A stretch of DNA of 64,000 bases from Changchengzhania lutea (GTDB lineage Bacteria > Bacteroidota > Bacteroidia > Flavobacteriales > Flavobacteriaceae). The position numbers and the translations under genes were made by a program. The notes beneath the pieces were generated by a model that worked only from the letters and a program-made list of their open reading frames with translations, was not told where the DNA came from and made no database searches. Position 1 is the stretch's first letter. Each line of letters opens with the position of its first letter. Of the stretch, positions 17,989 through 28,521 are shown one piece after another. The DNA is taken from NCBI RefSeq assembly GCF_006974145.1, contig NZ_CP039456.1, positions 2,262,001-2,326,000 on the forward strand, given 5' to 3'.

Positions 17989-20481
17989 ATGAATATAAGA
18001 TTTTTTACGACCCTGTTTTTTTTCGGAACAATTTTCGGAATAGCTCAAACCAAAGTGAGCGGTTATGTTTTTGATGAATATAAAGAGCCTGTGGCCTTTG
18101 CGAATGTGATTTTTAAAGGCTCTACACAGGGCACAATTACTAACGAAGATGGTAGGTTTTATTTGGAATCTGATGACACTTGGGATGCCATTACGGTGTC
18201 TTTTATCGGTTATGAAACCATAGATTTTCCATTGGAAAAGAAGGTGACCTACAATTTGGAATTCACACTCAAGGAATCTGCATCCCAATTAGATCAAGTA
18301 TTGATTGTTACAGGCAATCAGTCTAAAAAGAATAACCCTGCTATAGATATTCTTAGAAAAATTTGGGCAAACAAGCGCAAAAACGGATTAAGACAGTTTA
18401 AACAGTTTGAGTACGATAAGTACGAAAAGGTAGAATTTGATCTCAATACCATTGATAGCACCTTGATTAAAAGCAAGTTGTTTCGAGGTATGGAATTTGT
18501 TTTTGAAGAAGTGGACACATCGCGCGTAACGGGTAAAACCTACCTGCCCATTTTTATAAATGAAGCGGTTTCAAAAGTATATGGTGATAATGTTATTAAG
18601 GAGGAAAAGGAAGTTTTGGAAGGTAATAAGAATTCGGGTTTTAGTAATAATCAGGTCATTATTGATTTTGTAGACGATTTGTATAATGACTTCGATGTTT
18701 ACGAAAACTACTTAAAGTTCTTTGATAAAAGTTTTGTCAGCCCATTATCTAAAACCGGGATCAACACCTATAATTATGTTTTATCAGACAGTACATTCAT
18801 AGATAATAAGTGGTGTTACAATATCATTTATTATCCCCGCCGAAAAAATGAGCTCACTTTTAAAGGCGATTTTTGGGTAGCCGATACAACCTATGCCATC
18901 AAAGAAATAAACCTTCAAGCTTCAAAAAGCGCGAACATTAACTGGGTGAAAGAAATTTATATCGAGCAGGAATTTGAAGTTTTAAATGACTCATTATTCC
19001 TAGTAAAACGCGATTATATGATGTCGGATTTTGCATTTAATAAAAAGGAAAAATCCAGAGGCGTGTATGGCAAACGAACTACACTGTATGATAATTATAA
19101 ATTCGATATAAAAAAAGACAAGGACTTCTATGATATAGAAGTCTATAATTATGATAAAGATGTTTACGATAGGGATGATGCTTTTTGGGAATCCAACCGT
19201 TTAGAAGCTCTAAATAAAGATGAAAAAGGCGTTTATAAAATGTTGGACACCTTGAAAACCGTTAAAAAGTTTAAGCGTCTTTATAATCTAGGAAGTATTT
19301 TGGCTTCAGGTTATATTGAGTTTAATGAATTGCCTTTAGATTACGGTCCCATATTTTCAACATTTGGATTTAATGAAGTAGAAGGTCTGCGTTTAAGAGC
19401 TGGTGGGAGAACTTATTTTGGACGCAACGATCTTTGGCGATTAGAAGGTTTTTTAGCCTATGGTTTTAATGATGATAAATTTAAATATGGTATTTCTGGT
19501 AAGTGGCTTTTGGATAAGAAGAGACGTCTGATTATTTCTGGTGGAAACCGTCGTGATGTCGAACAAATAGGAGCAAGTTTAACCACGTCAACAGATGTGT
19601 TAGGGCGGAGTCTAGCCTCCTCTTCCGTGGTGGGTACGGGTGCCAATGATAAATTAACCAATATCAATTTAACCAGTTTAGGGATTGAAGCAGAACCTTG
19701 GCGAAATTTAGTTTTAAGAGTAGGTAGTAATTACAGAACTCTAGAATCTGCCTCACCCACGTTTAGTTTAGATTATAATACCCCAACGGGTGTAGAATCT
19801 GAAGTGAAACAATTTGAGTCTACAGTATCGGTATCTTATTTCCCAACACGAAAAATGACAGGTTTTGGTGTGGAACGTAAAGAGGCCAATGATGGTTTTC
19901 CGCGTTTGTTTGCGCAAGTGAGTCGGGGTGATAAGAGTATTATGAACAGTGATTTTGATTATACAAAAGTGCAGTTTTCATACGTACAGCCATGGCAAAT
20001 TGGCGGTTATGGGAGATTGGTTTCTACCGTTGAAGCTGGTAAAACATTTGGTGAAGTGCCTCTAGGTTTGTTAAGTGTTATACCGGGAAATCAAACCTAT
20101 TTCTCCATTTACAATACGTTTTCACAATTGGATTTTTACGAATTTGTGTCAGATACCTATGCCTCGGTGCATTTAGAACATAATTTTAACGGGCGTTTGT
20201 TTTCTAGAATTCCATTTTTACGAAAACTGAATTTACGGGAAATTATCAGTGTACGTGGCGTGTGGGGTGAGGTGTCTGATGAAAACCGAGCACTCAACGC
20301 CTCTGGACTTATTTATAAGGCACCAGATGAAAGGGCGTATTACGAATACAGCTTTGGTATTGGCAATATTTTTAAAGTCTTTAGAATAGATTTTAATTTT
20401 AGAGGAAATTATAAAGATGCTACGCTATACCCAGATGCCAGAAAGTTTGGTATTACGGGTAGTTTTGGGTTTTATTTTTAG
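17989..20481 (+). CDS. DUF5686 family outer membrane protein with CarboxypepD_reg-like N-terminal domain
   Basis: An 830-residue exported protein: a signal peptide ending near IAQ, then a CarboxypepD_reg-like beta-sandwich (about residues 22-110, VSGYVFDEYKEPVAFANVIF, GTITNEDGRF, VSFIGYETIDF). After this comes the DUF5686 region (LDQVLIVTG, NPAIDILRKIW, FYDIEVYNYDKDVYDRDDAFW). The C-terminal 350 residues look like barrel strands and end in GITGSFGFYF, with an aromatic terminal residue as for outer membrane barrels. The function is unknown. The N-terminal domain resembles that of TonB-dependent receptors, but I see no plug domain. The preceding gene's terminator abuts its start. Confidence 0.9.
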   Translation: MNIRFFTTLFFFGTIFGIAQTKVSGYVFDEYKEPVAFANVIFKGSTQGTITNEDGRFYLESDDTWDAITVSFIGYETIDFPLEKKVTYNLEFTLKESASQLDQVLIVTGNQSKKNNPAIDILRKIWANKRKNGLRQFKQFEYDKYEKVEFDLNTIDSTLIKSKLFRGMEFVFEEVDTSRVTGKTYLPIFINEAVSKVYGDNVIKEEKEVLEGNKNSGFSNNQVIIDFVDDLYNDFDVYENYLKFFDKSFVSPLSKTGINTYNYVLSDSTFIDNKWCYNIIYYPRRKNELTFKGDFWVADTTYAIKEINLQASKSANINWVKEIYIEQEFEVLNDSLFLVKRDYMMSDFAFNKKEKSRGVYGKRTTLYDNYKFDIKKDKDFYDIEVYNYDKDVYDRDDAFWESNRLEALNKDEKGVYKMLDTLKTVKKFKRLYNLGSILASGYIEFNELPLDYGPIFSTFGFNEVEGLRLRAGGRTYFGRNDLWRLEGFLAYGFNDDKFKYGISGKWLLDKKRRLIISGGNRRDVEQIGASLTTSTDVLGRSLASSSVVGTGANDKLTNINLTSLGIEAEPWRNLVLRVGSNYRTLESASPTFSLDYNTPTGVESEVKQFESTVSVSYFPTRKMTGFGVERKEANDGFPRLFAQVSRGDKSIMNSDFDYTKVQFSYVQPWQIGGYGRLVSTVEAGKTFGEVPLGLLSVIPGNQTYFSIYNTFSQLDFYEFVSDTYASVHLEHNFNGRLFSRIPFLRKLNLREIISVRGVWGEVSDENRALNASGLIYKAPDERAYYEYSFGIGNIFKVFRIDFNFRGNYKDATLYPDARKFGITGSFGFYF

Positions 20482-20666
20482 GTGTTTTGTTTATCATGTT
20501 TGTGAATGATTTCGTTGCGGAAAATCCGTAGGATTCTTTCCGATGAAAACCAAATATAGCAAAAGTACGAGGGTATTTAGAAGGAAAATTATAAGTAGCA
20601 AAAGAGTACTAACACCAATTATGCACCAGATTTAGCATTAATTATAATCTTTGATGTGTATAATTT

Positions 20667-21170
20667 TTATGGTTCAGGATATTTTGCATAAGCTTTTTGG
20701 TCAATTTCTGGTTCCGAAAGCCCTTTCGCTCTCAATTTTCGACAATAGCTAGCTCTTAGCCTAGCTAAATCGTCATAAGGATGTTCTTTTAATATTTCGT
20801 TGTGTTTTTTAATAGTTTTCTCCTCCCATATTTTATTTAGCAAACTCATTAAATAAGTTTGGCGTTCAAATGCAATTCTTCTGCAATCTTGTTCTTCTAT
20901 TCTGTTTTTTAGCTCATAATGAAAAGCCATTGAGAAAGTTATACTATCAAAAATCCAATAAAGTATTTCGTCAAAGTCTGTTGTAATTTTGTCAAATGAA
21001 ATTTGGCCTTTCTCTTTTGCCGAATAGTGAAGATAATTTTTATAATCTTGAAAAACATAGGGTTTTTCATCATAATCAGAAGGCCCAAAATTCGGTTTAA
21101 GTCTTTCGGGAACTGCTATTTTTTTGGAAAGCCTATTAAATTCCTTTTCTAATAATTGAACTTGACTCAT
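20667..21170 (-). CDS. Imm63-like immunity protein, orphan
   Basis: A 167-residue soluble protein without signal peptide. The sequence ILYWIFDSITFSMAFHYELK, the QDCRRIAFERQ stretch, the final EPEIDQKAYAKYP and the N-terminal LEKEFNRLSKKI resemble the Imm63 family of immunity proteins, which protect against polymorphic toxins. This is recognition from memory, so moderate confidence. No toxin gene or Rhs/VgrG-type gene is next to it. The flanking genes are housekeeping genes on both sides with AT-rich spacers. It could be an orphan antidote acquired as a single gene. The 185-bp gap upstream on the plus strand shows nothing else. Confidence 0.65.
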   Translation of the reverse strand: MSQVQLLEKEFNRLSKKIAVPERLKPNFGPSDYDEKPYVFQDYKNYLHYSAKEKGQISFDKITTDFDEILYWIFDSITFSMAFHYELKNRIEEQDCRRIAFERQTYLMSLLNKIWEEKTIKKHNEILKEHPYDDLARLRASYCRKLRAKGLSEPEIDQKAYAKYPEP

Positions 21171-21266
21171 TTTTCAAATTATTTATGGCCTTTAAATATT
21201 TTAAGTTAATCCTTAAACGAATTCAGTATATTTTTCATCAAAACCAAGTGGTATTATTATCGCAAC

Positions 21267-23501
21267 CTAATTACCAGTCTTTTTATCCTTAAACGTATCG
21301 AATTCACTTTTATCAGCAACTTTAGGAAATGTATTGTTCGTCATATCGGTATCGGCGAACTCAAAGTTGGGGTCTAGATTTACTTTTTTAACGTCTTTTG
21401 CTTTTATAAAGGTTTTGGTAATTTCATATTCATTACGTCGCCATAGATCTGCTGGAAGTCTGTCCATTTCTGTAGTGCCGTCGGTATATTCCCATTCTAT
21501 GGTCACGGGCATAATGAGTCCGCCGACGTTTTTAATGGTTACCTCATAGACATTTTTACCAGAAAGTTGTTTTCTGACTTCAGGTTCATCTAAACGTGAT
21601 AAGAATCCACCATAAGTATTTTCTGGGGTCGGAATCATAGTGACCACATTGGGGCCACTTGAAAAATCTTTTGCTGCATCTTGAGCGTTATCGCCCGTAG
21701 CTCCAATTTTAATTTTCGACTTGGTGTTTTGATCTTCAATATTGGCATCTTCTTCATAGACCTTAAACCATTTGACATTGGATAATTCCATATCCACATG
21801 GCCGGTAGTGAAAAACCAACCTCTATAAAACCAATCGAGATCGGCAGCAGTAGCATCTTCCAAGGTTCTAAACAAATCCCCAGGATTCGGGTGTTTAAAT
21901 TTCCATCTATTGGCATATTCTTTAAAGGCCTGATCAAATAATTCTTTGCCAATAATGGAATGACGTAACATTTGTAGCCCCACAGTGGGTTTCATATAAA
22001 AGTTAACACCAAACTGTTGCAGCAGTTCATTATCAGAAGTGGTCATCACAGGGCGCATGATGCTCTTATCTCCACTCATAAAGGGCACGATACTTTTAGG
22101 GGTTACATGCTTATATTCAGGATAGCGTTCTGCCACGGTACGTTGGTGTATAAAGGTGTTTAAGCCTTCATCCATCCACATCCATTTACGCTCATCAGAA
22201 CTCACGATCATAGGAAACCAATTGTGTCCCACTTCATGAATAATGGTTCCCACCATACCTTGCTTGGCAGCCTCGCTAATTTTTCCGTTTTTTGGGCGAC
22301 CTCCGTTAAAACTGATCATGGGAAATTCCATACCAATATTTGAGGTGTTTACCGAAATGGCCACAGGATACGGATAATCAAATGTGGCTTCAGAATACAC
22401 TTCCAAGGCATGTTTGACAGCGTTGGTGGATTCTTCTTGCCAAACAGGAAGGCCTTCCTTTGGATAAAAAGACATGGCCATTACGGTGTTGGTCGGTAAT
22501 TTGACGGCCTGGGCGTCCCAGATAAATTTTCGTGATGATGCAAATGCAAAATCGCGTACGTTGGTGGCGCTAAATTTCCAGGTTTTTAAGGTGGTGGATT
22601 TTGTTTTTTCAGTGGCTTCAGCTTCTGCTTGAGTAATAATGAGTATGGGTTTGTCAAATGATTTCCGAGCGTTCTCCAAGCGCTGTCTTTGTGTTTTGGT
22701 TAACACATCATTGCTATTTTTGAGTTTTCCAGTTGAAGCCACAATATGATCTTCAGGAACGGAGATTTCAACATCATAATTACCAAACTCTAAAGCGAAT
22801 TCACCTAACTTTTGAAACTGTTGGTTCTGCCAACCTTCGGTATCATTATAAACAGCCATTCTGGGAAACCAGTGTGCAATTAAGTACACGGTGTTATCAT
22901 CTTCTGGAAAATATTCATAACCTTCTCTAGACAGCAGGTACATGCTTCTGTCTGTAATGGGATACGACCAGCCCATAGAAAAACTCATGGAAGCACCAGA
23001 TTTTAATGGTTGGGGAAGCAGTACTTTCATCATGGTATTGTTAACCAATGACTTGATGGTTTTTCCGTTGGTATCCTTAATATACTTAATGGTGTATCCT
23101 GCGGGAAAATCAATGGCTCTGGTTAAAAATTGCATTTGGCGGGCATTGATAGAATCTTTCATGGCATTAGCTATACCACCAAAATCTTCGTTTTCCTTTT
23201 TATTCACATTTTGCTCCAGCTGAATCCATAAATAGCTTAAATCATCTGGAGAATTATTGTAATAGGTAATGGTTTCATCACCAGTAATGGTATTTGAAAC
23301 TTCATCTAATGTGACCTTAATTTTATAATCTGCACGCTGTTGCCAGTAAGCTTTTCCAGGAGCACCACTTGCAGACCGGAAACTATTTGGCGGACTGATC
23401 ATATTATCAATAGGCTCAAATTTTCCTTGCCACGGTTGGTTTTGTCCTTGAATAAATGACATGGACAATAAGGAGATAAGAAGTAGAGTGAAGTAACGCA
23501 T
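21267..23501 (-). CDS. M1-family zinc metallopeptidase, exported
   Basis: A 744-residue protein with a signal peptide (LLLISLLSMSFIQG). The zinc motif HEVGHNW near residue 420 is followed about 20 residues later by MDEGLNTF, which supplies the third zinc ligand Glu. This gives the HExxH-x18-E gluzincin pattern of M1 aminopeptidases. The exopeptidase motif appears as GMEFPMISFNGG rather than the classic GAMEN, so substrate choice may differ. N-terminal residues 50-250 have the M1 beta-sandwich look (ITGDETITYYNNSPDDLSYL). It probably acts in the periplasm or at the surface in peptide use. It is monocistronic, with the Imm63-like gene further downstream on the same strand. Confidence 0.92.
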   Translation of the reverse strand: MRYFTLLLISLLSMSFIQGQNQPWQGKFEPIDNMISPPNSFRSASGAPGKAYWQQRADYKIKVTLDEVSNTITGDETITYYNNSPDDLSYLWIQLEQNVNKKENEDFGGIANAMKDSINARQMQFLTRAIDFPAGYTIKYIKDTNGKTIKSLVNNTMMKVLLPQPLKSGASMSFSMGWSYPITDRSMYLLSREGYEYFPEDDNTVYLIAHWFPRMAVYNDTEGWQNQQFQKLGEFALEFGNYDVEISVPEDHIVASTGKLKNSNDVLTKTQRQRLENARKSFDKPILIITQAEAEATEKTKSTTLKTWKFSATNVRDFAFASSRKFIWDAQAVKLPTNTVMAMSFYPKEGLPVWQEESTNAVKHALEVYSEATFDYPYPVAISVNTSNIGMEFPMISFNGGRPKNGKISEAAKQGMVGTIIHEVGHNWFPMIVSSDERKWMWMDEGLNTFIHQRTVAERYPEYKHVTPKSIVPFMSGDKSIMRPVMTTSDNELLQQFGVNFYMKPTVGLQMLRHSIIGKELFDQAFKEYANRWKFKHPNPGDLFRTLEDATAADLDWFYRGWFFTTGHVDMELSNVKWFKVYEEDANIEDQNTKSKIKIGATGDNAQDAAKDFSSGPNVVTMIPTPENTYGGFLSRLDEPEVRKQLSGKNVYEVTIKNVGGLIMPVTIEWEYTDGTTEMDRLPADLWRRNEYEITKTFIKAKDVKKVNLDPNFEFADTDMTNNTFPKVADKSEFDTFKDKKTGN

Positions 23502-23686
23502 GACTTTTTTTGATTTAATGAATAATGATATGCAAGATAGCGAATAAAAAAAATCAATAATATTTTAAAAAATAAAGGTTTAGTTGTAGGTATTTAACGC
23601 TTTTTATATTAAAACTTGTGTTTTTCTTAAAAATTTAGTCTTGGCATTATAAGGTTTAAAATCCCATCAAAACAATTCAATATAAG

Positions 23687-23717
23687 TTGTGTAAGGTGGT
23701 GTGGTTAAGTATATTTG
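23687..23717 (+). promoter_or_regulatory. promoter of the inorganic pyrophosphatase gene
   Basis: TTG at 23687-23689 and TATATTTG at 23710-23717, 20 bp apart, match the Bacteroidota sigma consensus. The ATG follows 20 bp after the -7 element. Confidence 0.7.
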
Positions 23718-23737
23718 CAACCCAAAATATTAAGAAC

Positions 23738-24265
23738 ATGAGCAAGATAGAAGACTTAACATTTGATGTGTTAATTGAAATACCAAAAGGAAGTAGAAAT
23801 AAATATGAATACGATTTCACCTTGCATAAAATCCGTTTTGATCGTATGCTGTTCTCATCGATGATGTACCCTGGTGATTATGGATTTATTCCAGAAACCT
23901 TAGCTTTAGATCAAGACCCACTGGATGTACTCGTTTTAGGAGCAGAACCTACCTTTCCAATGGTAGTTATGGAAGTAAGGCCTATTGGGGTGTTTCATAT
24001 GACTGATGAAAAAGGGCCTGATGAAAAAATTATTTGTGTCCCAGTATCAGATCCTATTTGGAGTAATAATCGTGATATTGAGGAATTGAATCCACACAGA
24101 CTTAAGGAAATTGAACACTTTTTTCAAGTGTATAAAGATTTAGAGAAAAAGAAAGTTGATGTTGGTGGTTGGGGAAATGCTGCTGAAGCCATAGAGATTT
24201 ATCATAAATGTGTAGCGCGTTATGACGCCAGTGAACACAAGAAAAAAAGAACCTTTACTATTTAA
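23738..24265 (+). CDS. ppa: soluble inorganic pyrophosphatase (family I)
   Basis: Hydrolyses PPi to phosphate in the cytoplasm, pulling biosynthetic reactions forward. Typical motifs: IEIPKGSRNKYEYD, RMLFSSMMYPGDYGFIPETL, and DQDPLDVLVLG with the metal-binding Asp residues, then VGGWGNAAEAI. A frame extends upstream to 23687, but those codons cover the promoter, so the ATG at 23738 is the start (175 residues). A terminator follows, and the membrane pyrophosphatase gene lies next on the same strand. Both enzymes use the same substrate. Confidence 0.96.
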   Translation: MSKIEDLTFDVLIEIPKGSRNKYEYDFTLHKIRFDRMLFSSMMYPGDYGFIPETLALDQDPLDVLVLGAEPTFPMVVMEVRPIGVFHMTDEKGPDEKIICVPVSDPIWSNNRDIEELNPHRLKEIEHFFQVYKDLEKKKVDVGGWGNAAEAIEIYHKCVARYDASEHKKKRTFTI

Positions 24266-24300
24266 AAGTAAGATTCATAATATTTTCGTTAAAAAACTGA

Positions 24301-24330
24301 ACCATCTTAAATATAAGGTGGTTTTTTTTA
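24301..24330 (+). terminator. Rho-independent terminator after ppa
   Basis: ACCATCTTA pairs with TAAGGTGGT (one G-T pair) around AATA, followed by eight T. Confidence 0.88.
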
Positions 24331-24396
24331 TCACTTATATTTCCCTATTTTTAGCCCCGTTATAAAAAAATCAATTCATTAACTTAACTAACTAAT

Positions 24397-26823
24397 ATGG
24401 AATTAATAGTAAAATTTTTGCCGCTTTTCGGTGTTATAGCCTTAGCGTTTGTATTTATTAAAAGTGCCTGGGTAACCAAGCAAGACCAAGGGGATGCTAA
24501 AATGGTAAGAATTGCCAAGAATATCTCAGATGGTGCGATGGCATTTTTAAAAGCCGAATACAAAGTTTTAGCCATTTTTGTGGTCGCTGTGGCAGTCTTG
24601 TTGTTTTTTAAAGGCAGCTCTGAATATGGTGAAGAAACAAGTGTGCACATTTCGCATTGGATGGTAGCCATATCATTTATTGTGGGCGCTATTTGTTCTG
24701 CACTTGCTGGATTTATAGGCATGAAGGTAGCCACCAAAGCAAATGTTAGAACAACCCACGCTGCAAGAACATCTTTAGGCAGAGCGTTAGAAGTTGCTTT
24801 TGCAGGGGGATCGGTAATGGGATTAGGTGTTGTAGGTTTAGGTATTCTAGGTTTAAGCGGCCTATTTATGATATATCAAAACATGTGGCCGGGAGGAGAA
24901 AATTTGGCCATGGTATTAAATGTGCTTTCAGGATTTTCCTTAGGAGCATCATCTATTGCTTTATTTGCACGTGTGGGTGGCGGTATTTATACCAAAGCTG
25001 CCGATGTTGGAGCCGATTTAGTAGGGAAGGTTGAAGCTGGTATTCCAGAGGATCATCCCTTAAATCCAGCTACAATTGCCGATAATGTTGGAGATAATGT
25101 TGGGGATGTTGCTGGTATGGGAGCCGATTTATTTGAATCGTATGTAGGTTCAATCATTGGTACGATGGTATTGGGAGCTTTTATTTTAACACCCGATTTT
25201 GACGGACTGGGAGCAGTATATTTACCATTAGTTCTTGGAGCTGTCGGAATTATAATGTCTATTCTAGGAACGTTTTTTGTAAAAGTTAAAGATGGAGGAA
25301 ATCCACAAACAGCACTAAATATTGGTGAGTTTGGATCTGCAGCTTTAATGGTTGTAGCCTCTTATTTTATTATTAATGCATTGATTCCAGAATCGGTTGA
25401 AGGCTTACCTTTTGGCGCGATGGGTGTGTTTTGGGCAACCATAGCCGGTTTAGTTGCTGGTTTGGGTGTTGGTAAAATAACTGAATATTATACGGCTACA
25501 GGTAAAAAACCTGTTATGTCCATAGTAAAGCAATCTGAAACAGGAGCAGCAACAAACATTATTGCAGGATTAGGTGTTGGTATGATGTCTACCATGATTC
25601 CTATTTTGTTAATTGCAGCAGCCATTATGGTGTCGCATCATTTTGCAGGCTTATATGGGATTGCCATTGCAGCAGTAGGGATGTTGGCAAATACAGGAAT
25701 TCAATTGGCCGTAGATGCTTACGGACCAATTTGTGATAACGCTGGTGGTATTGCTGAAATGGCTGAATTACCAAGTGAAGTACGCGAGCGTACAGATAAA
25801 TTAGATGCTGTTGGTAATACAACTGCTGCTGTTGGTAAAGGCTTCGCGATTGCTTCTGCAGCATTAACGGCTTTGGCTTTATTTGCTGCTTTTATGAAAA
25901 CGGCAGGTGTTATTGCCATTGATGTATCTCAGCCTAAAATTATGGCTGGATTATTAGTAGGAGGTATGTTGCCATTTGTGTTTTCTGCCTTATCTATGAA
26001 TGCTGTTGGTAGAGCTGCTATGGCCATGATTGAAGAAGTGCGTCGTCAATTTAGAGATATCCCTGAGCTTAAAGCAGCTTTAGGTATTATGAGAAAATAT
26101 GATTCAGACATGACCAAAGCAACTCCAGAAGATCGAGCTGTTTTTGATGCAGCCGATGGCGTTGCAGATTATGGAAAGTGCATTGATATTTCTACTAAAG
26201 CATCCATTAAAGAAATGGTATTACCCGGTTTATTGGCAATCGTTGTGCCCGTAGCCGTTGGGTTTTTAGGTGGCGCCGAAATGCTAGGTGGCTTACTTGC
26301 AGGTGTTACAACTTGTGGTGTGCTTATGGCCATCTTCCAATCGAATGCTGGAGGTGCTTGGGATAATGCTAAGAAAACTATAGAAGAAGAAGGGAGAAAA
26401 GGAACAGATGCCCATAAAGCCGCTGTTGTTGGTGATACGGTTGGAGATCCTTTTAAAGATACTTCAGGGCCGTCCTTAAATATTCTTTTAAAATTGATGT
26501 CGGTAGTCGCTTTGGTAATTGCACCAAGTATTGCCTTATCTTCAGATGATTTATCTGCTTATGCCGAAGGGACGAATGGCAATGCATTAACAGAAGTTAA
26601 AAAAGAAGTTAAAATAAATATGACCGCTAATGATGATGGAACCTATAAAGCAGTTGTAACGACTGTTGCCACTAAAAACGGGAACGCCTCAACAACTTAC
26701 GAAACGTTTGAAGGTACAGAAGCCGAAGTAAAGGCGAGCATTGCTGCTTTAGAAACCTCTAAGTCGACTAAAAAGAATATTGAAAAAGTAGTTGATGGAA
26801 TTGAAATAGAAACTCAGAATTAA
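24397..26823 (+). CDS. hppA: membrane-bound ion-pumping pyrophosphatase
   Basis: An integral membrane pump that couples PPi hydrolysis to Na+ or H+ export. The 808-residue protein has about 15-16 hydrophobic segments and the conserved catalytic loops: [50 protein letters not shown] and [18 protein letters not shown]. The stretch [13 protein letters not shown] has Ala where K+-independent enzymes carry Lys, so I predict K+ dependence. Whether it pumps Na+, H+ or both cannot be settled by eye. The last 75 residues (about from residue 735) form a hydrophilic tail rich in Thr/Glu/Lys beyond the usual core. It is next to the soluble pyrophosphatase but separated by a terminator. Confidence 0.96.
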   Translation: MELIVKFLPLFGVIALAFVFIKSAWVTKQDQGDAKMVRIAKNISDGAMAFLKAEYKVLAIFVVAVAVLLFFKGSSEYGEETSVHISHWMVAISFIVGAICSALAGFIGMKVATKANVRTTHAARTSLGRALEVAFAGGSVMGLGVVGLGILGLSGLFMIYQNMWPGGENLAMVLNVLSGFSLGASSIALFARVGGGIYTKAADVGADLVGKVEAGIPEDHPLNPATIADNVGDNVGDVAGMGADLFESYVGSIIGTMVLGAFILTPDFDGLGAVYLPLVLGAVGIIMSILGTFFVKVKDGGNPQTALNIGEFGSAALMVVASYFIINALIPESVEGLPFGAMGVFWATIAGLVAGLGVGKITEYYTATGKKPVMSIVKQSETGAATNIIAGLGVGMMSTMIPILLIAAAIMVSHHFAGLYGIAIAAVGMLANTGIQLAVDAYGPICDNAGGIAEMAELPSEVRERTDKLDAVGNTTAAVGKGFAIASAALTALALFAAFMKTAGVIAIDVSQPKIMAGLLVGGMLPFVFSALSMNAVGRAAMAMIEEVRRQFRDIPELKAALGIMRKYDSDMTKATPEDRAVFDAADGVADYGKCIDISTKASIKEMVLPGLLAIVVPVAVGFLGGAEMLGGLLAGVTTCGVLMAIFQSNAGGAWDNAKKTIEEEGRKGTDAHKAAVVGDTVGDPFKDTSGPSLNILLKLMSVVALVIAPSIALSSDDLSAYAEGTNGNALTEVKKEVKINMTANDDGTYKAVVTTVATKNGNASTTYETFEGTEAEVKASIAALETSKSTKKNIEKVVDGIEIETQN

Positions 26824-26846
26824 ATGAGTTAACATCAAATGTATAT

Positions 26847-26873
26847 AAGCCACGCCTAGCGTGGCTTTTTTTA
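26847..26873 (+). terminator. Rho-independent terminator after hppA
   Basis: AAGCCACGC and GCGTGGCTT form a perfect 9-bp stem with a CTA loop, followed by T-residues. Confidence 0.9.
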
Positions 26874-26900
26874 TAATTTTATTTAAAATCAATATCAGGT

Positions 26901-27899
26901 ATGTTCAAAAAAGATCCACTTCAAATTATAGCCTTTCAAACCTACGGCAGCTCTAAACATTTGTATTTAAGAGGACGGGCTATTGAAGATGAAAATATAG
27001 ATTTAGAACATAAAGGTGTTTTCAAATTGCTTTCCAATGCGTGGAAACGTTTTGAAACTGATGAGATAAGGCATACCGATCTTCAAATTAAAATTGGTGA
27101 TGAGCGCTTCTTTTATACGAAAACAGATGAGCAGGGTTACTTTTTATTTGATGAAAAGGTTGATGATTTGTCTGAATATATCAACGAAGAAGGCTGGCTG
27201 CATATAGAATTCTCATATAAAGATGTAAACCCAGAACGCACGATTCAATCTAATAATAGATTCCCTGCGGAAATGGTTGTGCCTTCAGAAAAGACTTCAT
27301 TCGGTGTTATAAGTGATATAGATGACACGATTTTACACACAGGTTTGGTCTCTACTTTAAAATGGCGCGTGCTCTTTAATACCCTGCTAACCTCCGCCGG
27401 GAAAAGGTTGCCTTTAGAAGGCGCCTCTGAATTTTATCATATGTTGCACCGTGGTGCATCTGGAAAAGAGGCTAATCCCATATTTTACGTGAGTCATAGT
27501 CCGTGGAATTTATACCGGTATTTAGAATACTTTTTAAAGAAAAATAAATTTCCTAAAGGACCAATTATTTTAAGAGGCTTTCCTAGTCCTTTTGCTAAAA
27601 AAGAAAAGGATGAAAAACCACAAAAGCAAAAGGAGATTATTAATTTATTGCAGGCCTACCCCAATCTAAAATTTATTTTAATTGGAGACAGTGGGGAGCA
27701 CGATCCAGATATATATTTGGAAATCGCTGAGTCTTATCCAGATCGAATTTCTGCTATTTATCTAAGAAGTGTAAAACATAAAAAGAAAATGTTACGGGTG
27801 GAGGGCTTATATAAAACCTATAAAATAACACCAGCTTTATTGGTAGAAAGCAGTGAGCAGGCTATCGAGCATGCCAGAACATATGGGTTTATTAGTTAG
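26901..27899 (+). CDS. App1-like phosphatidate phosphatase domain protein (DUF2183)
   Basis: The 332-residue protein carries an HAD-type phosphatase motif VISDIDDTILHTG (about residues 136-148). Downstream are SHSPWNLYRYLEYFLKKN, ILRGFPSPF and FILIGDSGEHDPDIY, which fit the App1/DUF2183 catalytic domain. In yeast App1 this domain dephosphorylates phosphatidic acid. The bacterial substrate is not known. There is no signal peptide or membrane segment, so it is cytoplasmic or peripheral. The N-terminal 120 residues are a beta-rich accessory domain. It converges with the deoxynucleoside kinase gene, only 3 bp between the stops. Confidence 0.85.
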   Translation: MFKKDPLQIIAFQTYGSSKHLYLRGRAIEDENIDLEHKGVFKLLSNAWKRFETDEIRHTDLQIKIGDERFFYTKTDEQGYFLFDEKVDDLSEYINEEGWLHIEFSYKDVNPERTIQSNNRFPAEMVVPSEKTSFGVISDIDDTILHTGLVSTLKWRVLFNTLLTSAGKRLPLEGASEFYHMLHRGASGKEANPIFYVSHSPWNLYRYLEYFLKKNKFPKGPIILRGFPSPFAKKEKDEKPQKQKEIINLLQAYPNLKFILIGDSGEHDPDIYLEIAESYPDRISAIYLRSVKHKKKMLRVEGLYKTYKITPALLVESSEQAIEHARTYGFIS

Positions 27900-27902
27900 T
27901 AT

Positions 27903-28517
27903 CTAAAATAGCCCATTAATTTCAGCGTCAATCGTATTGATGATACTGCCTAAGTCTTCGGGATTGTCCACAAAGTTTAAATTATCAACATCTATTATTA
28001 ATAATTTACCTTTGTCATAGCCATGAATCCATGCTTCGTAGCGTTCGTTCAATCGGCTTAAATAATCAATACTTATCGAGTTTTCATAATCTCTGCCACG
28101 CTTGTGTATTTGGGAGACTAAGTTTGGAATAGTACTTCTTAAATAGATAAGTACATCGGGCCCTTGAACTAAAGATTCCATTAAATCGAATAAGGACTTG
28201 TAATTTTCAAAATCCCGATTGGTAAGCAAACCCATGGCATGTAAGTTGGGTGCGAAAATGTGTGCATCCTCATAAATGGTCCGGTCCTGAATAATATCCT
28301 TTCCACTTTGGCGAATTTGTAAAATCTGCCTAAAACGACTGTTTAAAAAATAGACTTGCAGGTTAAAACTCCAGCGCTCCATCTGGTTATAAAAATCGTC
28401 CAAATACGGATTGTCAACGACATCTTCCAGTTGAGCTTCCCAGTTATAATGTTTTGCTAGTAATTTTGTAAGTGTTGTTTTTCCAGCACCAATATTTCCC
28501 GCAATGGCAATATGCAT
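27903..28517 (-). CDS. deoxynucleoside kinase
   Basis: A 204-residue nucleoside kinase of the dCK/dGK type: P-loop IAIAGNIGAGKTTL at residues 3-16, EDVVDNPYLDDFY with the substrate-binding acidic residues, IIQDRTIYEDAHIF (the DRS-like catalytic Arg segment), and YLRSTIPNLVSQIHKRGRDYE for the lid. It phosphorylates salvaged deoxynucleosides with ATP. It is the last gene of a minus-strand run that includes a histidine kinase, a response regulator and a propeller-like secreted protein. The gap to the upstream gene is 4 bp. Confidence 0.9.
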   Translation of the reverse strand: MHIAIAGNIGAGKTTLTKLLAKHYNWEAQLEDVVDNPYLDDFYNQMERWSFNLQVYFLNSRFRQILQIRQSGKDIIQDRTIYEDAHIFAPNLHAMGLLTNRDFENYKSLFDLMESLVQGPDVLIYLRSTIPNLVSQIHKRGRDYENSISIDYLSRLNERYEAWIHGYDKGKLLIIDVDNLNFVDNPEDLGSIINTIDAEINGLF

Positions 28518-28521
28518 AATG

